64,000 bases of DNA from Demequina mangrovi (GTDB lineage: Bacteria; Actinomycetota; Actinomycetes; Actinomycetales; Demequinaceae), in NCBI RefSeq assembly GCF_000759715.1, contig NZ_BBLU01000001.1, positions 1 through 64,000 of the forward strand, read 5' to 3'. The notes beneath the pieces are model-generated. The model was not told the origin of the DNA and did no database searches. It worked only from the letters and a program-made list of their open reading frames with translations. A program made the position numbers and the translations under genes. Below are positions 42,819 through 51,860 of this stretch, piece after piece. Every line of letters begins with the position of its first letter. The first letter of the stretch is position 1.

Positions 42819-45730
42819 TCGTCGTGGCGGGCAGGGAGCGCCGCGAAGTAGGCGGCGGCCTCGGTGCGGTTCGCGGCGCCGATCTTCGCGAGGATCGCGG
42901 AGACGTGCACGCTCGCCGTCTTGCGCGAGATGAACAGCCGCTCGCCGATCTGGACGTTGGTGAGGCCCTCCGCCACCAGCGCGAGCACCTGGGCCTCGCG
43001 CGCGGTCAGCCCGGCGTCCGGGCGCGAGCTCCGATCGCCGTGCCCGAGGCGTGCGAGGAGCTCCCGCGCCCACCTCGCCACCAGGTCGACGCCGTCGGAC
43101 GGAGCCTCGCCGGCGACCCCGCGCACGTGCGCGATCGCCTCGTCGCGGCGCCCCGCATCGACCAGCGCCTCGCCGAGCCGCAGGCGCGCGAGATGGGCGT
43201 AGCGGCGGGGTGCGAGCCCAGCGGCGGAGGCCTCGTACGCGTCGTTCCATCGCCGCACCCGATCCGCCGGCTCCGCCAGATGCGCCGTGATGAGCGTGGT
43301 GACCGGCAGGTACGCCTCCTCCGAGTCGAGCATCGAGGCGAGCCGCCGCAGCCGGGCGGCGAGCTCCGGGCGCGGCTCGACGCCCGCCTCGCGGGCCGCC
43401 TCCACGAGCGCGGCTCCGGAGGCCATGAGGACGTCGAGGTCGCCCGGCGCATCCTCCGCCGCCTCGCGCTCGAGCGGATCGAGCAGCGGCAGCGCGGTCG
43501 CGAGGATGCGCTGCCCCTCGGCCGCGCGGGCGTCCCTGGCGGCGGCCACGGCGGCGTCGACCCGCATCATGTTCCACACGCCCGTCCATTGGAGATCCAG
43601 CTCGGCGTGCTCGACCACCGCCGGTTCGCGCGCGAGGAGCGCCTCGTAATCCTCGCGCCGGTCCGCCCAGATGAGTCCGAGGCCCTCGATCTGCACCGCG
43701 TTGAGCACCACCTGGATCGAGTCGCCCCGGGCGAGACGCACGGCGCGGCGCGCGGCCGCGAGCCCGTCCTCCACGCGACCCGCGCTGATGAACGCCTCGG
43801 CGGTGTTGCTCAGGATGTGCGCGCCGGCCCGCTCGCGTCCCGCATCGGCCGTCTGCTCGACGGCGGCCATGCCGAGCGCTATCGCGTCGTCGTAGCGACC
43901 CGCCTGGAGCAGGTCGCACACGAGGTTGTTGACCGCGAAGAGGCGCGTGTCGGTGGGCTCGGGGCACAGCTCGAGAACGCGGTCCAGGTCGGCGATGCTC
44001 GCGGCGACCGCGCCGATCGCCCAGCTGTTGCGGGCGCGCCACACCAGCACCTCGGCGAGCACGGCGTCGTCGCCCGTGCTCGCCGCGAGGGCCACCGCCT
44101 CGTCGAGCGCGTCCGAGCGGTGCGCGCCCCGGGACACCACGGATCGCCATCCGCGCGCCTGGGCCCGCCAGGCGGCTGTCGACGCGTCGTCGCGCCCCGC
44201 GAGGAGCCGGTCGATCTCATCGATGCGGACGGCCGCGTCGCCTCGCAGCTCCGTCTCGCTCGCCGCGCTCAGCTCGACGAGCAGCAGCGGTACCCGGGTG
44301 TCCGCGTCGTCGCGTGGGGCGGCCGCGAGGGCGGCGGCGGTGACCGCCAGGCACGCCCGCAGCCGGTGCGCGGAGTGGTAGCCCTTCGCGACCTGGAGAC
44401 GCAGCGCCGCCTCGTCGGTCCCGGCGCGCGCGGCGGCGTCCGGCACCTGGGGCCAGAGCTCGATGAGGCGCTCTCCCAGGCGGGCGGCGGTCTCCACGGG
44501 CAGCGACGCCCGCGCGTGCGCGAGGGCGTCGACCGTCGCGTCGAAGGACCGGGGGACGTCGCGCGCCGCGAGCCAATGCGCGGCCGCCGGTGCGGCCGCC
44601 GCGACGTCGCCCCGCTCGACCCGCGCCTGCATCGTCTCCGCGAAGCGCCGGTGCGTCTCCTCCCGCTCGTGCGGCAGGAGACGCTCGTACACGGCCTCCC
44701 TGATGAGGGCGTGGCGGAACACGTACCCTTCGGCCTCCGCGGTGAGGACATGGCCGTCGTGGGCCGCGCGCAGCCCGGTCGCGAGAGCGGCCGCGGTCCC
44801 GTGCCACGCGCCCGCGAGCGATGCATGGTCCAGCCGCGCACCGCCGACGGCCGCGACGCGCACGACCTCCTGCGCCTCGGGCCCGAGCCGCTCGACCCCG
44901 GCGAGGACCACCTCACGGAGCGTGCGGGGCAGCTCGCCGTCGGGGATCCCGAGCAGCTCCTCGACGAAGAACGGGACGCCCTCGGAGCGGCGCTCGAGGA
45001 CGTCGACCTCGACCTCGGTGGGGGAGCGGTCGAGGATCTGGCGTGCGTGCGCCGCGATCGAGGCACGGTCGAGGCGTGCCATGTCGACGGTGGTGACCGC
45101 GCGGCTGCGCTGCAGCTCCGCGAGGGTCTCGCGCAACGCGGGCCCGCGGTCGACGTCGTCGGTCCTGAAGGTCATGACCACGGTGAGGCGAGACCCGCGC
45201 AGCGTGGTCGCGAGCGTCCGGAGCAGCGCGAGCGTCGCCGCGTCGGCCCAGTGGATATCCTCGACCACGAGGACCACGTGCGTGCTCTCGGTCAGGCCCT
45301 CGACGAGACGCTCGACCGCGTCGGCGAGCCAGTCCGAGCCGGAGACAGGCGGGGGCGCCGCCGCGTCGTCCCCGATCTCGGGGACCAGGGCGGCGAGCGC
45401 GTGCAGCGTCACCTCGCGGCCTGCGGCCGCACGGAAGGCGGCGTCGCCGACCGCGGCATGCAGGTCTCGCAGCAGGCGGCGCACAGGGACGAGCGGCGCT
45501 CCCACCGGGCCGAGGTCGATGCAGTGGCTCACCGCCGTCACCCGGGGGGCGTCGTCCGCCGCGGGCCGGGCCAGGGCCTCGTGCACGAGCCTGCTCTTCC
45601 CGATGCCCGCCTCGCCCCGCACGAGCACCGCGCGCGGCTCTCCTGCTGCGCCGTCCGCGAGAGCGTCCGCGAGAGTGCCCAGCTCGGCGGCTCTTCCCAC
45701 CATCGCGGCGGACATCGGGGCGGCGCTCAT
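42800..45730 (-). CDS. LuxR-family large ATP-binding (LAL) regulator 1
   Basis: A 976-aa STAND-type transcription regulator. Walker A GEAGIGKS is at about 39-46 and Walker B VVLVVEDIHWAD near 155. A long helical TPR-like middle follows, and the C-terminal LuxR helix-turn-helix (LTAREAQVLALVAEGLTN, ISRKTASVHVSAILAKIG) occupies the last 75 residues. Such proteins activate transcription when an inducer and ATP bind. ATG at 45730 is the best start just before SAAPMSAAMVGRAAEL; ATG at 45715 is an alternative. It lies 71 bp downstream of the 67-aa gene, which carries the shared promoter element, so self-activation is possible. Confidence 0.88.
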   Translation of the reverse strand: MSAAPMSAAMVGRAAELGTLADALADGAAGEPRAVLVRGEAGIGKSRLVHEALARPAADDAPRVTAVSHCIDLGPVGAPLVPVRRLLRDLHAAVGDAAFRAAAGREVTLHALAALVPEIGDDAAAPPPVSGSDWLADAVERLVEGLTESTHVVLVVEDIHWADAATLALLRTLATTLRGSRLTVVMTFRTDDVDRGPALRETLAELQRSRAVTTVDMARLDRASIAAHARQILDRSPTEVEVDVLERRSEGVPFFVEELLGIPDGELPRTLREVVLAGVERLGPEAQEVVRVAAVGGARLDHASLAGAWHGTAAALATGLRAAHDGHVLTAEAEGYVFRHALIREAVYERLLPHEREETHRRFAETMQARVERGDVAAAAPAAAHWLAARDVPRSFDATVDALAHARASLPVETAARLGERLIELWPQVPDAAARAGTDEAALRLQVAKGYHSAHRLRACLAVTAAALAAAPRDDADTRVPLLLVELSAASETELRGDAAVRIDEIDRLLAGRDDASTAAWRAQARGWRSVVSRGAHRSDALDEAVALAASTGDDAVLAEVLVWRARNSWAIGAVAASIADLDRVLELCPEPTDTRLFAVNNLVCDLLQAGRYDDAIALGMAAVEQTADAGRERAGAHILSNTAEAFISAGRVEDGLAAARRAVRLARGDSIQVVLNAVQIEGLGLIWADRREDYEALLAREPAVVEHAELDLQWTGVWNMMRVDAAVAAARDARAAEGQRILATALPLLDPLEREAAEDAPGDLDVLMASGAALVEAAREAGVEPRPELAARLRRLASMLDSEEAYLPVTTLITAHLAEPADRVRRWNDAYEASAAGLAPRRYAHLARLRLGEALVDAGRRDEAIAHVRGVAGEAPSDGVDLVARWARELLARLGHGDRSSRPDAGLTAREAQVLALVAEGLTNVQIGERLFISRKTASVHVSAILAKIGAANRTEAAAYFAALPARHDEGALPR

Positions 45731-45764
45731 CCCCCCATGGTGCCTGAGCGCCACCCCGATGGCG

Positions 45765-45787
45765 AGGCCTTCGATGACGGAAGGCCT
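45765..45787. promoter_or_regulatory. Perfect hairpin AGGCCTTC-N7-GAAGGCCT upstream of LAL regulator 1
   Basis: 8-bp arms at 45765-45772 and 45780-45787, between the 67-aa gene stop and the regulator start. It could be an attenuating hairpin or an operator; no T-run follows on the minus strand. Confidence 0.45.
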
Positions 45788-45801
45788 GGTAGGCGCCTGC
45801 G

Positions 45802-46005
45802 TCAGGCGTACGCCCGGCGGATGGCCGAGGCGCGACGCGCGGCGCGGACGGGGTGGGCGAGCCAGGCGCGGAGACGCGCGGCGAGCGGCTCGCGGGGCGT
45901 GTCCGCGCCGATCGCGGCGAGCTGCGCGCGGCGCTCCTCGACGCGACGGTCGAGGTCCATGCGCTCGGTCTGGCGGTACATGGCGTTCATGCCGAAGTCG
46001 TTCAT
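45802..46005 (-). CDS. Small basic protein, 67 aa
   Basis: A 67-aa protein starting MNDFGMNAMYRQTERM. The first half is amphipathic and charged (DLDRRVEERRAQLAAIG); the second is strongly basic (AARLRAWLAHPVRAARRAS). No membrane span or known domain is seen. GGGGAGGA lies about 6 nt before ATG 46005. The upstream DNA carries copy C of the element shared with the FAD oxidase and PVGARFPR genes. LAL regulator 1 follows after 71 bp. Function unknown; its position suggests a LAL target. Confidence 0.65.
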   Translation of the reverse strand: MNDFGMNAMYRQTERMDLDRRVEERRAQLAAIGADTPREPLAARLRAWLAHPVRAARRASAIRRAYA

Positions 46006-46041
46006 GAGGGTCCTCCCCGTCGGGGCCGGAGGTTCCGGCGT

Positions 46042-46096
46042 CCTGACAGGACCGACGTTGCCCCCTAAGGCCCCGGCGGGGCATCGGGTGGATGCC
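46042..46096 (-). promoter_or_regulatory. Shared upstream element, copy C (67-aa gene)
   Basis: Plus-strand GACAGGACCGACGTTG (46045-46060), CCCCGGCGGGGCATCGGG (46071-46088). TTG (46058) to GGGGCA (46078) is 20 bp, as in copies A and B. It lies 40-90 bp upstream of the 67-aa gene, and its far half lies within the 3' end of the symporter gene. Confidence 0.6.
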
Positions 46097-47570
46097 CTAT
46101 CTTCGGCTCGGCCTCCGGCGTCCCGGGGCCGGGGAGCCCGGTGACGGTCTCCTCGTCCTCCCACACGTCCACCCGCGGGATCGCCGGCAGACGGTCCCGC
46201 GTGAACACCGGGTCGCGGCCCTCGCGATGCTGCGCCGTGAAGTCGCGGAGCAGGGCGAAGGCATGGCGCGACAGCGGCGCGAGCGCGAGCAGGTTGAGCA
46301 GCGCGAGAAAGCCGAGCAGCAGGTCCGACAGCGACCACACCAGCGACGCGGACACCAGCCCGCCGATCACCACGAGCGCGATCACGGCGATGCGGTAGCC
46401 CACCAGCACCGTGCGGCGCCCCGTGATGTACTCCACGTTCGACTCCCCGTAGAAGTACAGGCCCAGGATGGTGCTGAACGCGAGCATGAACACGATCACC
46501 GAGAGCAGGATCCCGGCCCAGCCGCCGAGCGAGCCGACCACCGCGTCATGCGTGAGCGCGACGCCCGGCTCGGCGGTCTCGAGGTCGGGTCGCGTCACCA
46601 GGATGATGAACGCCGTGATCGAGCACACGAACAGCGTGTCGAAGTAGACCCCCAGCGACTGGACGAGGCCCTGCTTGACGGGATGCGTGGTCGCCGCGCT
46701 CGCGGCGGCGTTGGGCGCCGTGCCGAAGCCCGCCTCGTTGGAGAACATGCCGCGCTGGACGCCCGTGAGGATCACCGTGCCGAGCGCGCCGCCCGCGACC
46801 GCCTCGCCCGTCACCGCATCGTGCACGATCGCCGAGACCACCGGTCCGATGGCGTCCGCGTGCAGGACCACGATGAGGACCCCGAGGCCGAGGTAGAGGA
46901 ACGCCATGAGCGGCACGAGGGTCTCGGTCACCAGGGCGATGCGGTGGGAGCCGCCGAAGATCACCGCCGCCGTGAGCGCGCCGACGATCACCGTGACGGT
47001 CGGTGCGACCCAGCCGGGTGCGCCCCCGGTGAAGGAGTCGGTGACGGTCTCGGCGATGGTGAAGGACTGCAGCATCGTGACCGCGAAGGGCGCGGCGACG
47101 ATGAGCACCACGGCGAGCGTGATGCCGAGCCAGCGCAGGCCGAGCCCACGCTGGACGTAGTACGCCGGGCCGCCGCGGAAGCCGGAGGCGTCGCGATGCT
47201 TGTACAGCTGCGCGAGCGTCGCCTCGACGAAGCTGGTCGCCGCCCCGATGAGCGCCATGAGCCACATCCACGCGATCGCGCCGGGGCCGCCCACGGCGAT
47301 CGCGGTGCCGACGCCGGCGATGTTGCCGATGCCCACGCGCGACGCGGCGGAGACGCTGAAGGCCTGGAACGCGGACAGCGACTGCGGCTTCCCCTCGGCG
47401 TCCGTGGGGGTGCGGTCGGTGAGCCCCTTGACCATGCGCGGCAGCAGCCGCAGCTGGACCACGCCCGAACGGGCCGTGAAGTACACGCCGAGCACGGCGA
47501 CCACGGGCACCACCGCCCACGACCACAGACCGTCGGTCCAGGTCGCGACCAGCTCCTCGAGCGCGTCCAT
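46065..47570 (-). CDS. Sodium:alanine symporter family (AGCS) protein
   Basis: A 501-aa secondary transporter that imports alanine or glycine with Na+. About 10-11 membrane segments are seen. Family landmarks are SVSAASRVGIGNIAGVGTAI, FRGGPAYYVQRGLG, GVQRGMFSNEAGFGTAP and FYGESNVEYITG. The soluble tail (about 435-501) is acidic and Pro-rich; its last codons double as part of the promoter element of the next gene. GGGAG lies 4 nt before the ATG. It is flanked by two LAL regulators. Confidence 0.92.
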   Translation of the reverse strand: MDALEELVATWTDGLWSWAVVPVVAVLGVYFTARSGVVQLRLLPRMVKGLTDRTPTDAEGKPQSLSAFQAFSVSAASRVGIGNIAGVGTAIAVGGPGAIAWMWLMALIGAATSFVEATLAQLYKHRDASGFRGGPAYYVQRGLGLRWLGITLAVVLIVAAPFAVTMLQSFTIAETVTDSFTGGAPGWVAPTVTVIVGALTAAVIFGGSHRIALVTETLVPLMAFLYLGLGVLIVVLHADAIGPVVSAIVHDAVTGEAVAGGALGTVILTGVQRGMFSNEAGFGTAPNAAASAATTHPVKQGLVQSLGVYFDTLFVCSITAFIILVTRPDLETAEPGVALTHDAVVGSLGGWAGILLSVIVFMLAFSTILGLYFYGESNVEYITGRRTVLVGYRIAVIALVVIGGLVSASLVWSLSDLLLGFLALLNLLALAPLSRHAFALLRDFTAQHREGRDPVFTRDRLPAIPRVDVWEDEETVTGLPGPGTPEAEPKIGHPPDAPPGP

Positions 47571-47638
47571 AGGACTCCCACGCTAAGCGCTCGCGGGGCG
47601 GCGCGCCTGGTAGCGCCAGGAAGCCGGGGCGCGCGCGG

Positions 47639-50600
47639 TCAGCGCCTGCCGTGCTCCGAGAACCACGCGGCGGCCTCGGCCCGGTTGGCGGCCCCGACCT
47701 TGGCGAGGATCGCGGACACGTGCACGCTCGCGGTCTTGGGGGCGATGTGCAGACGTGCTCCGATCTGCGGGTTGGTGAGGCCGCCCGCGACGAGTGCGAG
47801 GACCTCCTGCTCGCGGCTCGTGAGCGAGTCGAGGGGTGAGCGCGTCTCCTCGCGGCGCACGAGGGCGGCGGCCGCCCAGCCTCCGACCAGCGACGCGCCG
47901 TCCGCGCCGGCGTCCCTGGCGACCTCGGCGAGCATCGTCTCCGCGGTGCGCCGGTCGCCCGCGCGACGCAGCGCGAGGGCGAGGCGCAGGCGCGACTCGT
48001 GGACGAGTCGGCGGGGCGAGCGGCCGGCGCCGCACGCGTCGACCGCCCTCCGCCATCGGTCGACGTCGTCGGGCCCCGCGAGCAGCGCGTCCACGAGCGC
48101 GCGGACATGGGCGGTCGCGGGGTGATCGGGCTGGGTGTCCCGCAGCGCGACGGCGCGGTCGACCAGCGCCGCGTCGTCGGGGACGCGTGCGGCCCGCGCG
48201 GCCGCGATGGCGCGGCACGTCGCGAGGAGGAGCATCGCCGCCGCGCTCGGGTCGCGGACCGCCTCGGGGTGGAGCAGCATCGCAGCGGCCCGAGACGCGT
48301 CGTCGAGGAGCCGGGACGCCTCCGCCGGCGGCGCGGCCGCCCGACGGGCGAGCGCGAGGTCGACGGTGAGCGCCGCCGCGTTGAACGCTCCCTCGGCGTC
48401 GTCCTCGGGATCCGGGAGCAGCGGCGCCTCCGCCGCCAGCAGCTCCGCCGCGCGGTCGAGGTGGCCGTCCCACAGCGCCGCCACGGCCTCGATCTCGAGA
48501 AGGAAGCACTCCCACCGCGGCGACTCCCCGCGCAGCAGCGTGGAGGCGCGGCGCACGTGCACCAGCGCCTCGTCGAGGCGGCCGGCGTTGACGAGGGCCT
48601 CGGCGACGTTCGCGGTGATCGGGGCGCCGATGCGGCGCTCGAGCCCGACGTCGATCGCATCGGTGATCGCGGACTCTCCGGCCTCGACCGCGTCGTCGTA
48701 GCGCCCGAGGCGGTTGAGGGTGTCGACGATGTTGGCGGTGGCGCAGCGGCCCCACAGCATCGCGCCCTCGTCGATCGCGAGCGCATGGTCGAGATCGGCG
48801 AGCGCGGCCTCGTACTCGCCGTCCCGCGCCCGGACGGTCGAGCGCTTGCACAGCGCCATCGAGAGGATCGACGGGTCCCCGGAGGTCGCCGCGAGGTCGA
48901 CCACCTCGTCGGAGACACGCATGGCCGTGACGCGATCGACGAGGTGGGCGCTGAGCGCCCGCGCCTGCACCAGGTAGGGCAGCGCCGCCGCGTCGGTGCG
49001 GCCGCGCAGCAGCGTCTCGATGGGCTCGACGTGCACGGCGGCGGCCGCCGCGCCCACATGCTCGGAGGCGAGGGACATCGCGGCGGCGTGCAGGCGCGCC
49101 CGCTCGAGCTCGGCCCCGCGCTCGGGAGCGGTCGCGAGCGCCGCGTCGATCGCCCGCATCGCGGCATGCATCTGGCCGGAGTCGCGCAGGTCCTCGGCGA
49201 TCCGGCAGCGGATCGCGAGCGCCGACGCGTCGGCGCGCGCCTCGGGGTCGGGGACCTCGTCCCACAGCTCGAGCAGCTGCTCGCCGAGCCGCGCGGCGGA
49301 GGCCATCGCGTACTGCGCGCGTGCGCCGGCGAGCGCCAGCACCGTCGCGTCGAACGCGCGACCGGGTTCGCCGGCCGCCCGCCAATGGTGTGCGGCGCCG
49401 GCCGCGAGGTCGCGGCGTCCGTCGTCGACGAGCCCCTGGAGCAGGAGCGCGAGCCGCGCATGCGCGGTCGCGCGCTCCCGAGGCATGAGCGTCGCCTGGA
49501 CCGCCTCGCGCAGCAGCGCATGGTGGAACGCGAGCGCGGTGCCGTCGGCCCGAATCGCGCCCGCGCCGAGGGCCTCCTCGAGGCCCCTCCTGAAGTCGGC
49601 GGGCCTCCCGGCCCAGGCGCGTGCGAGCAGCTCCTCGTCGACGCCGTCGGCGGCGACGCTGAGGAGGCGGGCCACGGCGCGCGCCGCGGTGCCCAGCCGC
49701 TCGTACCGCGCGAGCACGATGTCCTCGAGGGTGCCGGTGAGCCGCGCATCGGGGGAGAGGACCAGCTCCTCGACGAAGAGCGGGACGCCCTCGGAACGCT
49801 CCTCGATCGCGTGCACGGTGGCGGCGTCCGGCTCCGCCCCGGTGAGCCGGCGTATCTGCTCGGCGACCTCGTGCCTGTCGAGCCTGCCGACGTCGACGGT
49901 GCTGATCGCGCGGTTGCGCTCGAGCTCGGCGACCGTCGCGCGCAGGGGATGGCCGGTGCGGACGTCGTCGGCGCGGTACGTGAGGAGGAGCGTGAGGCGG
50001 CTGCCGCGGAGCGTCGCGCCCAGCGTGCGCACCAGGCCCCTCGTCGCATCGTCCGCCCAGTGGAGGTCCTCGAGCACCAGCACCAGGTGGTGGTCGACGG
50101 ACAGGCGCTCGAGGACGCGCTCGACGGCCTCGGCGACGTAGTCGACGCCCGTGGCGGGCGGCGCGTCGGCGCCGTCGTCGAGCTCGGGCACCAGCCGTGC
50201 GAGGGTCGCGCGCACCCGCGGGCTGCCCGCGGCGTCGCCCAGCGCGTCGACCCCGACCTCGAGCGCGAGCTCGTGGAGCAGCCGACGCACCGCACCGTAC
50301 GGCGCTCCCACCGGTCCCGACTCGACGCAGGTTCCGGTGGCGATCACGGTGTCCGGCATCGCCCTCGCGCGGTCGAGCAGCTCGCGGACCAGGCGCGACT
50401 TGCCGATGCCGGCCTCCCCGCGCACGATCACGGCCGACGGGGCGCCGTCCGCTCCCGCGTCGAGCGCGTCCACGAGCGTCGAGAGCTCCCGCTCCCGCGC
50501 GACGAGCACGGGGGACTCGCGCAGAGGGAGGCCCCCCGCGGGCCCGGTGACCCGACCGGGCCCGGCGGCCCAGGTGTCGCGGCGGCGCGACCAGGACCCG

Positions 50601-50641
50601 GGCGGTGTCGGCCCGGTCCGGCGCGGCGCTTCGGACACCAT
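47639..50641 (-). CDS. LuxR-family large ATP-binding (LAL) regulator 2
   Basis: A 1000-aa paralogue of LAL regulator 1 with the same design. Walker A GEAGIGKS is at 75-82, Walker B LVLVLEDLHWAD follows about 110 residues later, then come a TPR-like middle and a C-terminal LuxR helix-turn-helix (LTSREQEVLALVAGGLTN, KTASVHVSAILAKVG). The helix-turn-helix closely matches that of regulator 1, so the DNA sites may overlap. The N-terminus before residue 45 is poorly supported; a GTG near 50509 is an alternative start. Its inducer is unknown. It is separated from regulator 1 by the symporter gene. Confidence 0.87.
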   Translation of the reverse strand: MVSEAPRRTGPTPPGSWSRRRDTWAAGPGRVTGPAGGLPLRESPVLVARERELSTLVDALDAGADGAPSAVIVRGEAGIGKSRLVRELLDRARAMPDTVIATGTCVESGPVGAPYGAVRRLLHELALEVGVDALGDAAGSPRVRATLARLVPELDDGADAPPATGVDYVAEAVERVLERLSVDHHLVLVLEDLHWADDATRGLVRTLGATLRGSRLTLLLTYRADDVRTGHPLRATVAELERNRAISTVDVGRLDRHEVAEQIRRLTGAEPDAATVHAIEERSEGVPLFVEELVLSPDARLTGTLEDIVLARYERLGTAARAVARLLSVAADGVDEELLARAWAGRPADFRRGLEEALGAGAIRADGTALAFHHALLREAVQATLMPRERATAHARLALLLQGLVDDGRRDLAAGAAHHWRAAGEPGRAFDATVLALAGARAQYAMASAARLGEQLLELWDEVPDPEARADASALAIRCRIAEDLRDSGQMHAAMRAIDAALATAPERGAELERARLHAAAMSLASEHVGAAAAAVHVEPIETLLRGRTDAAALPYLVQARALSAHLVDRVTAMRVSDEVVDLAATSGDPSILSMALCKRSTVRARDGEYEAALADLDHALAIDEGAMLWGRCATANIVDTLNRLGRYDDAVEAGESAITDAIDVGLERRIGAPITANVAEALVNAGRLDEALVHVRRASTLLRGESPRWECFLLEIEAVAALWDGHLDRAAELLAAEAPLLPDPEDDAEGAFNAAALTVDLALARRAAAPPAEASRLLDDASRAAAMLLHPEAVRDPSAAAMLLLATCRAIAAARAARVPDDAALVDRAVALRDTQPDHPATAHVRALVDALLAGPDDVDRWRRAVDACGAGRSPRRLVHESRLRLALALRRAGDRRTAETMLAEVARDAGADGASLVGGWAAAALVRREETRSPLDSLTSREQEVLALVAGGLTNPQIGARLHIAPKTASVHVSAILAKVGAANRAEAAAWFSEHGRR

Positions 50642-50703
50642 GGGGTCATCGTCGCACCGTGGCGCGACGGGCGGAAGGTGCGTCTCTCGGCGACGGCGGA
50701 GCG

Positions 50704-51393
50704 TCAGCCGCCGAGGACCTTCGCCTTCGCGGCCGTGAACTCGGCATCCGTGAGCGCGCCCGAGGCGTGCAGCGCGGCGAGCCGCTCGAGGGCCTCGACC
50801 GCGAGCATGTCGGGGCGGCCTCCAGCGGACTCGGCGCGCGTACGATGCGGGAGGACCAGGGCGCGCAGATCACCGGTGGTCGTGAGCGGCGCCTCGCACA
50901 GCAGCGGCTCCCCGCCCCGCCGTTCGATGAGCGCGTACGCGCTGCCCTCGCGGTGCGGGAAGGCGAAGGCGGCCCAGCCGAGGGCCACGAACCGTCCCGC
51001 TGTCACGCGCTCCTGGATCACCTCGGCGCCGTCGATGGTGAGCGTTGTGATCTGGTCCCACGGCAGCAGGGTGCCCGGGCTGTCGAGCGCGGGTGCGACC
51101 TCGATGCCCGCGGGGCCGGCCCACAGGAAGGCAGGCTCGCCGTCCACGGTCACCACGAGGCCCCGCGCGTGACGGCGGAACTCGCGGTGGGCCTCCGGAA
51201 GCGCCTCGAGCGCGGTCGCGATGTCGTCGAAGTCGACGGGGCCGGTCGACCGCGCGGCCCTGCGCGCCTCGTGACGTGCCGCGTCGAGCGCGCGCTCGCG
51301 GGCCCGGTCGCGCATGCGGCGCTCGTACTCGTCGTGCTTCTCCCGCTCGCGCTGCCAGCGCCGCTCGTCACGGCTCAGCTCGGTCTCGGACAC
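50704..51393 (-). CDS. SHOCT-domain protein, 229 aa
   Basis: A 229-aa soluble protein. The first 50 residues are a charged helix or coiled coil (RDERRWQREREKHDEYERR). The middle (about 60-185) looks like a beta-rich PH-like domain. The C-terminus is a SHOCT domain (ALERLAALHASGALTDAEFTAAKAKVLG), a module found at the ends of many actinobacterial proteins and thought to mediate assembly. GTG at 51393 has GGGAGG 5 nt upstream. Function is unknown. Confidence 0.75.
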   Translation of the reverse strand: MSETELSRDERRWQREREKHDEYERRMRDRARERALDAARHEARRAARSTGPVDFDDIATALEALPEAHREFRRHARGLVVTVDGEPAFLWAGPAGIEVAPALDSPGTLLPWDQITTLTIDGAEVIQERVTAGRFVALGWAAFAFPHREGSAYALIERRGGEPLLCEAPLTTTGDLRALVLPHRTRAESAGGRPDMLAVEALERLAALHASGALTDAEFTAAKAKVLGG

Positions 51394-51505
51394 GGTGCCC
51401 TCCCAGGGGTATGTCCGGAGCGTATCCCTCCAGGTGGGCGGAAGGAAGGTGCGGCGCGGGGCGATAGCATCGTGCCGTTCGACCCGACGACCGGAGGAGA
51501 TCCCC

Positions 51506-51859
51506 GTGAACGCCCTGCGCTACGCCCTGCTGGTGCTCCACTTCGTGGGTCTCGCCGCGATCCTCGGCCCCGTGCTCGAGCAGCTGCGCGCGGAGACCAA
51601 GCGCCTCACGATGGTGATGGTGTGGGGCGCACGCGCGCAGATCGTCACGGGTCTCGCGCTCGCGGGCCTGGCGTTCGCCCGCGCGGACGAGACCGGCTAC
51701 GAGCCCGACCACGTGAAGATCGCCGTGAAGATGCTGATCGCGCTCGCGATCGCGGGCATCGCCGAGTCGAGCCGCAAGCGCGAGAACCCGGTGGTCCAGT
51801 TCTGGCTCGTCGGCGCGCTCACCCTCGTCAACGTCATCGTCGCCGTCGCGTGGCGTTGA
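51506..51859 (+). CDS. Small integral membrane protein, 117 aa
   Basis: A 117-aa protein with about four hydrophobic segments (LLVLHFVGLAAILGPVL, MVWGARAQIVTGLALAGLAF, VKMLIALAIAGI, FWLVGALTLVNVIVAV). The gene order GTG 51506 after GGAGGAG is sound. A family of short actinobacterial membrane proteins has this layout, function unknown. It is followed after 1 bp by a GNAT gene and is probably translated together with it. Confidence 0.75.
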   Translation: MNALRYALLVLHFVGLAAILGPVLEQLRAETKRLTMVMVWGARAQIVTGLALAGLAFARADETGYEPDHVKIAVKMLIALAIAGIAESSRKRENPVVQFWLVGALTLVNVIVAVAWR

Positions 51860-51860
51860 G

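Noticed and set aside
42824-46144. 1106-codon open frame on the plus strand opposite LAL regulator 1
   Set aside because: Composition is a typical high-GC antisense shadow (Arg/Gly/Ala/Asp-rich, no domain), while the minus strand has a full regulator with motifs.
46546-50295. 1249-codon minus-strand open frame overlapping LAL regulator 2 and the symporter
   Set aside because: It crosses two real genes in another frame and encodes low-complexity Arg/Ser/Ala text.
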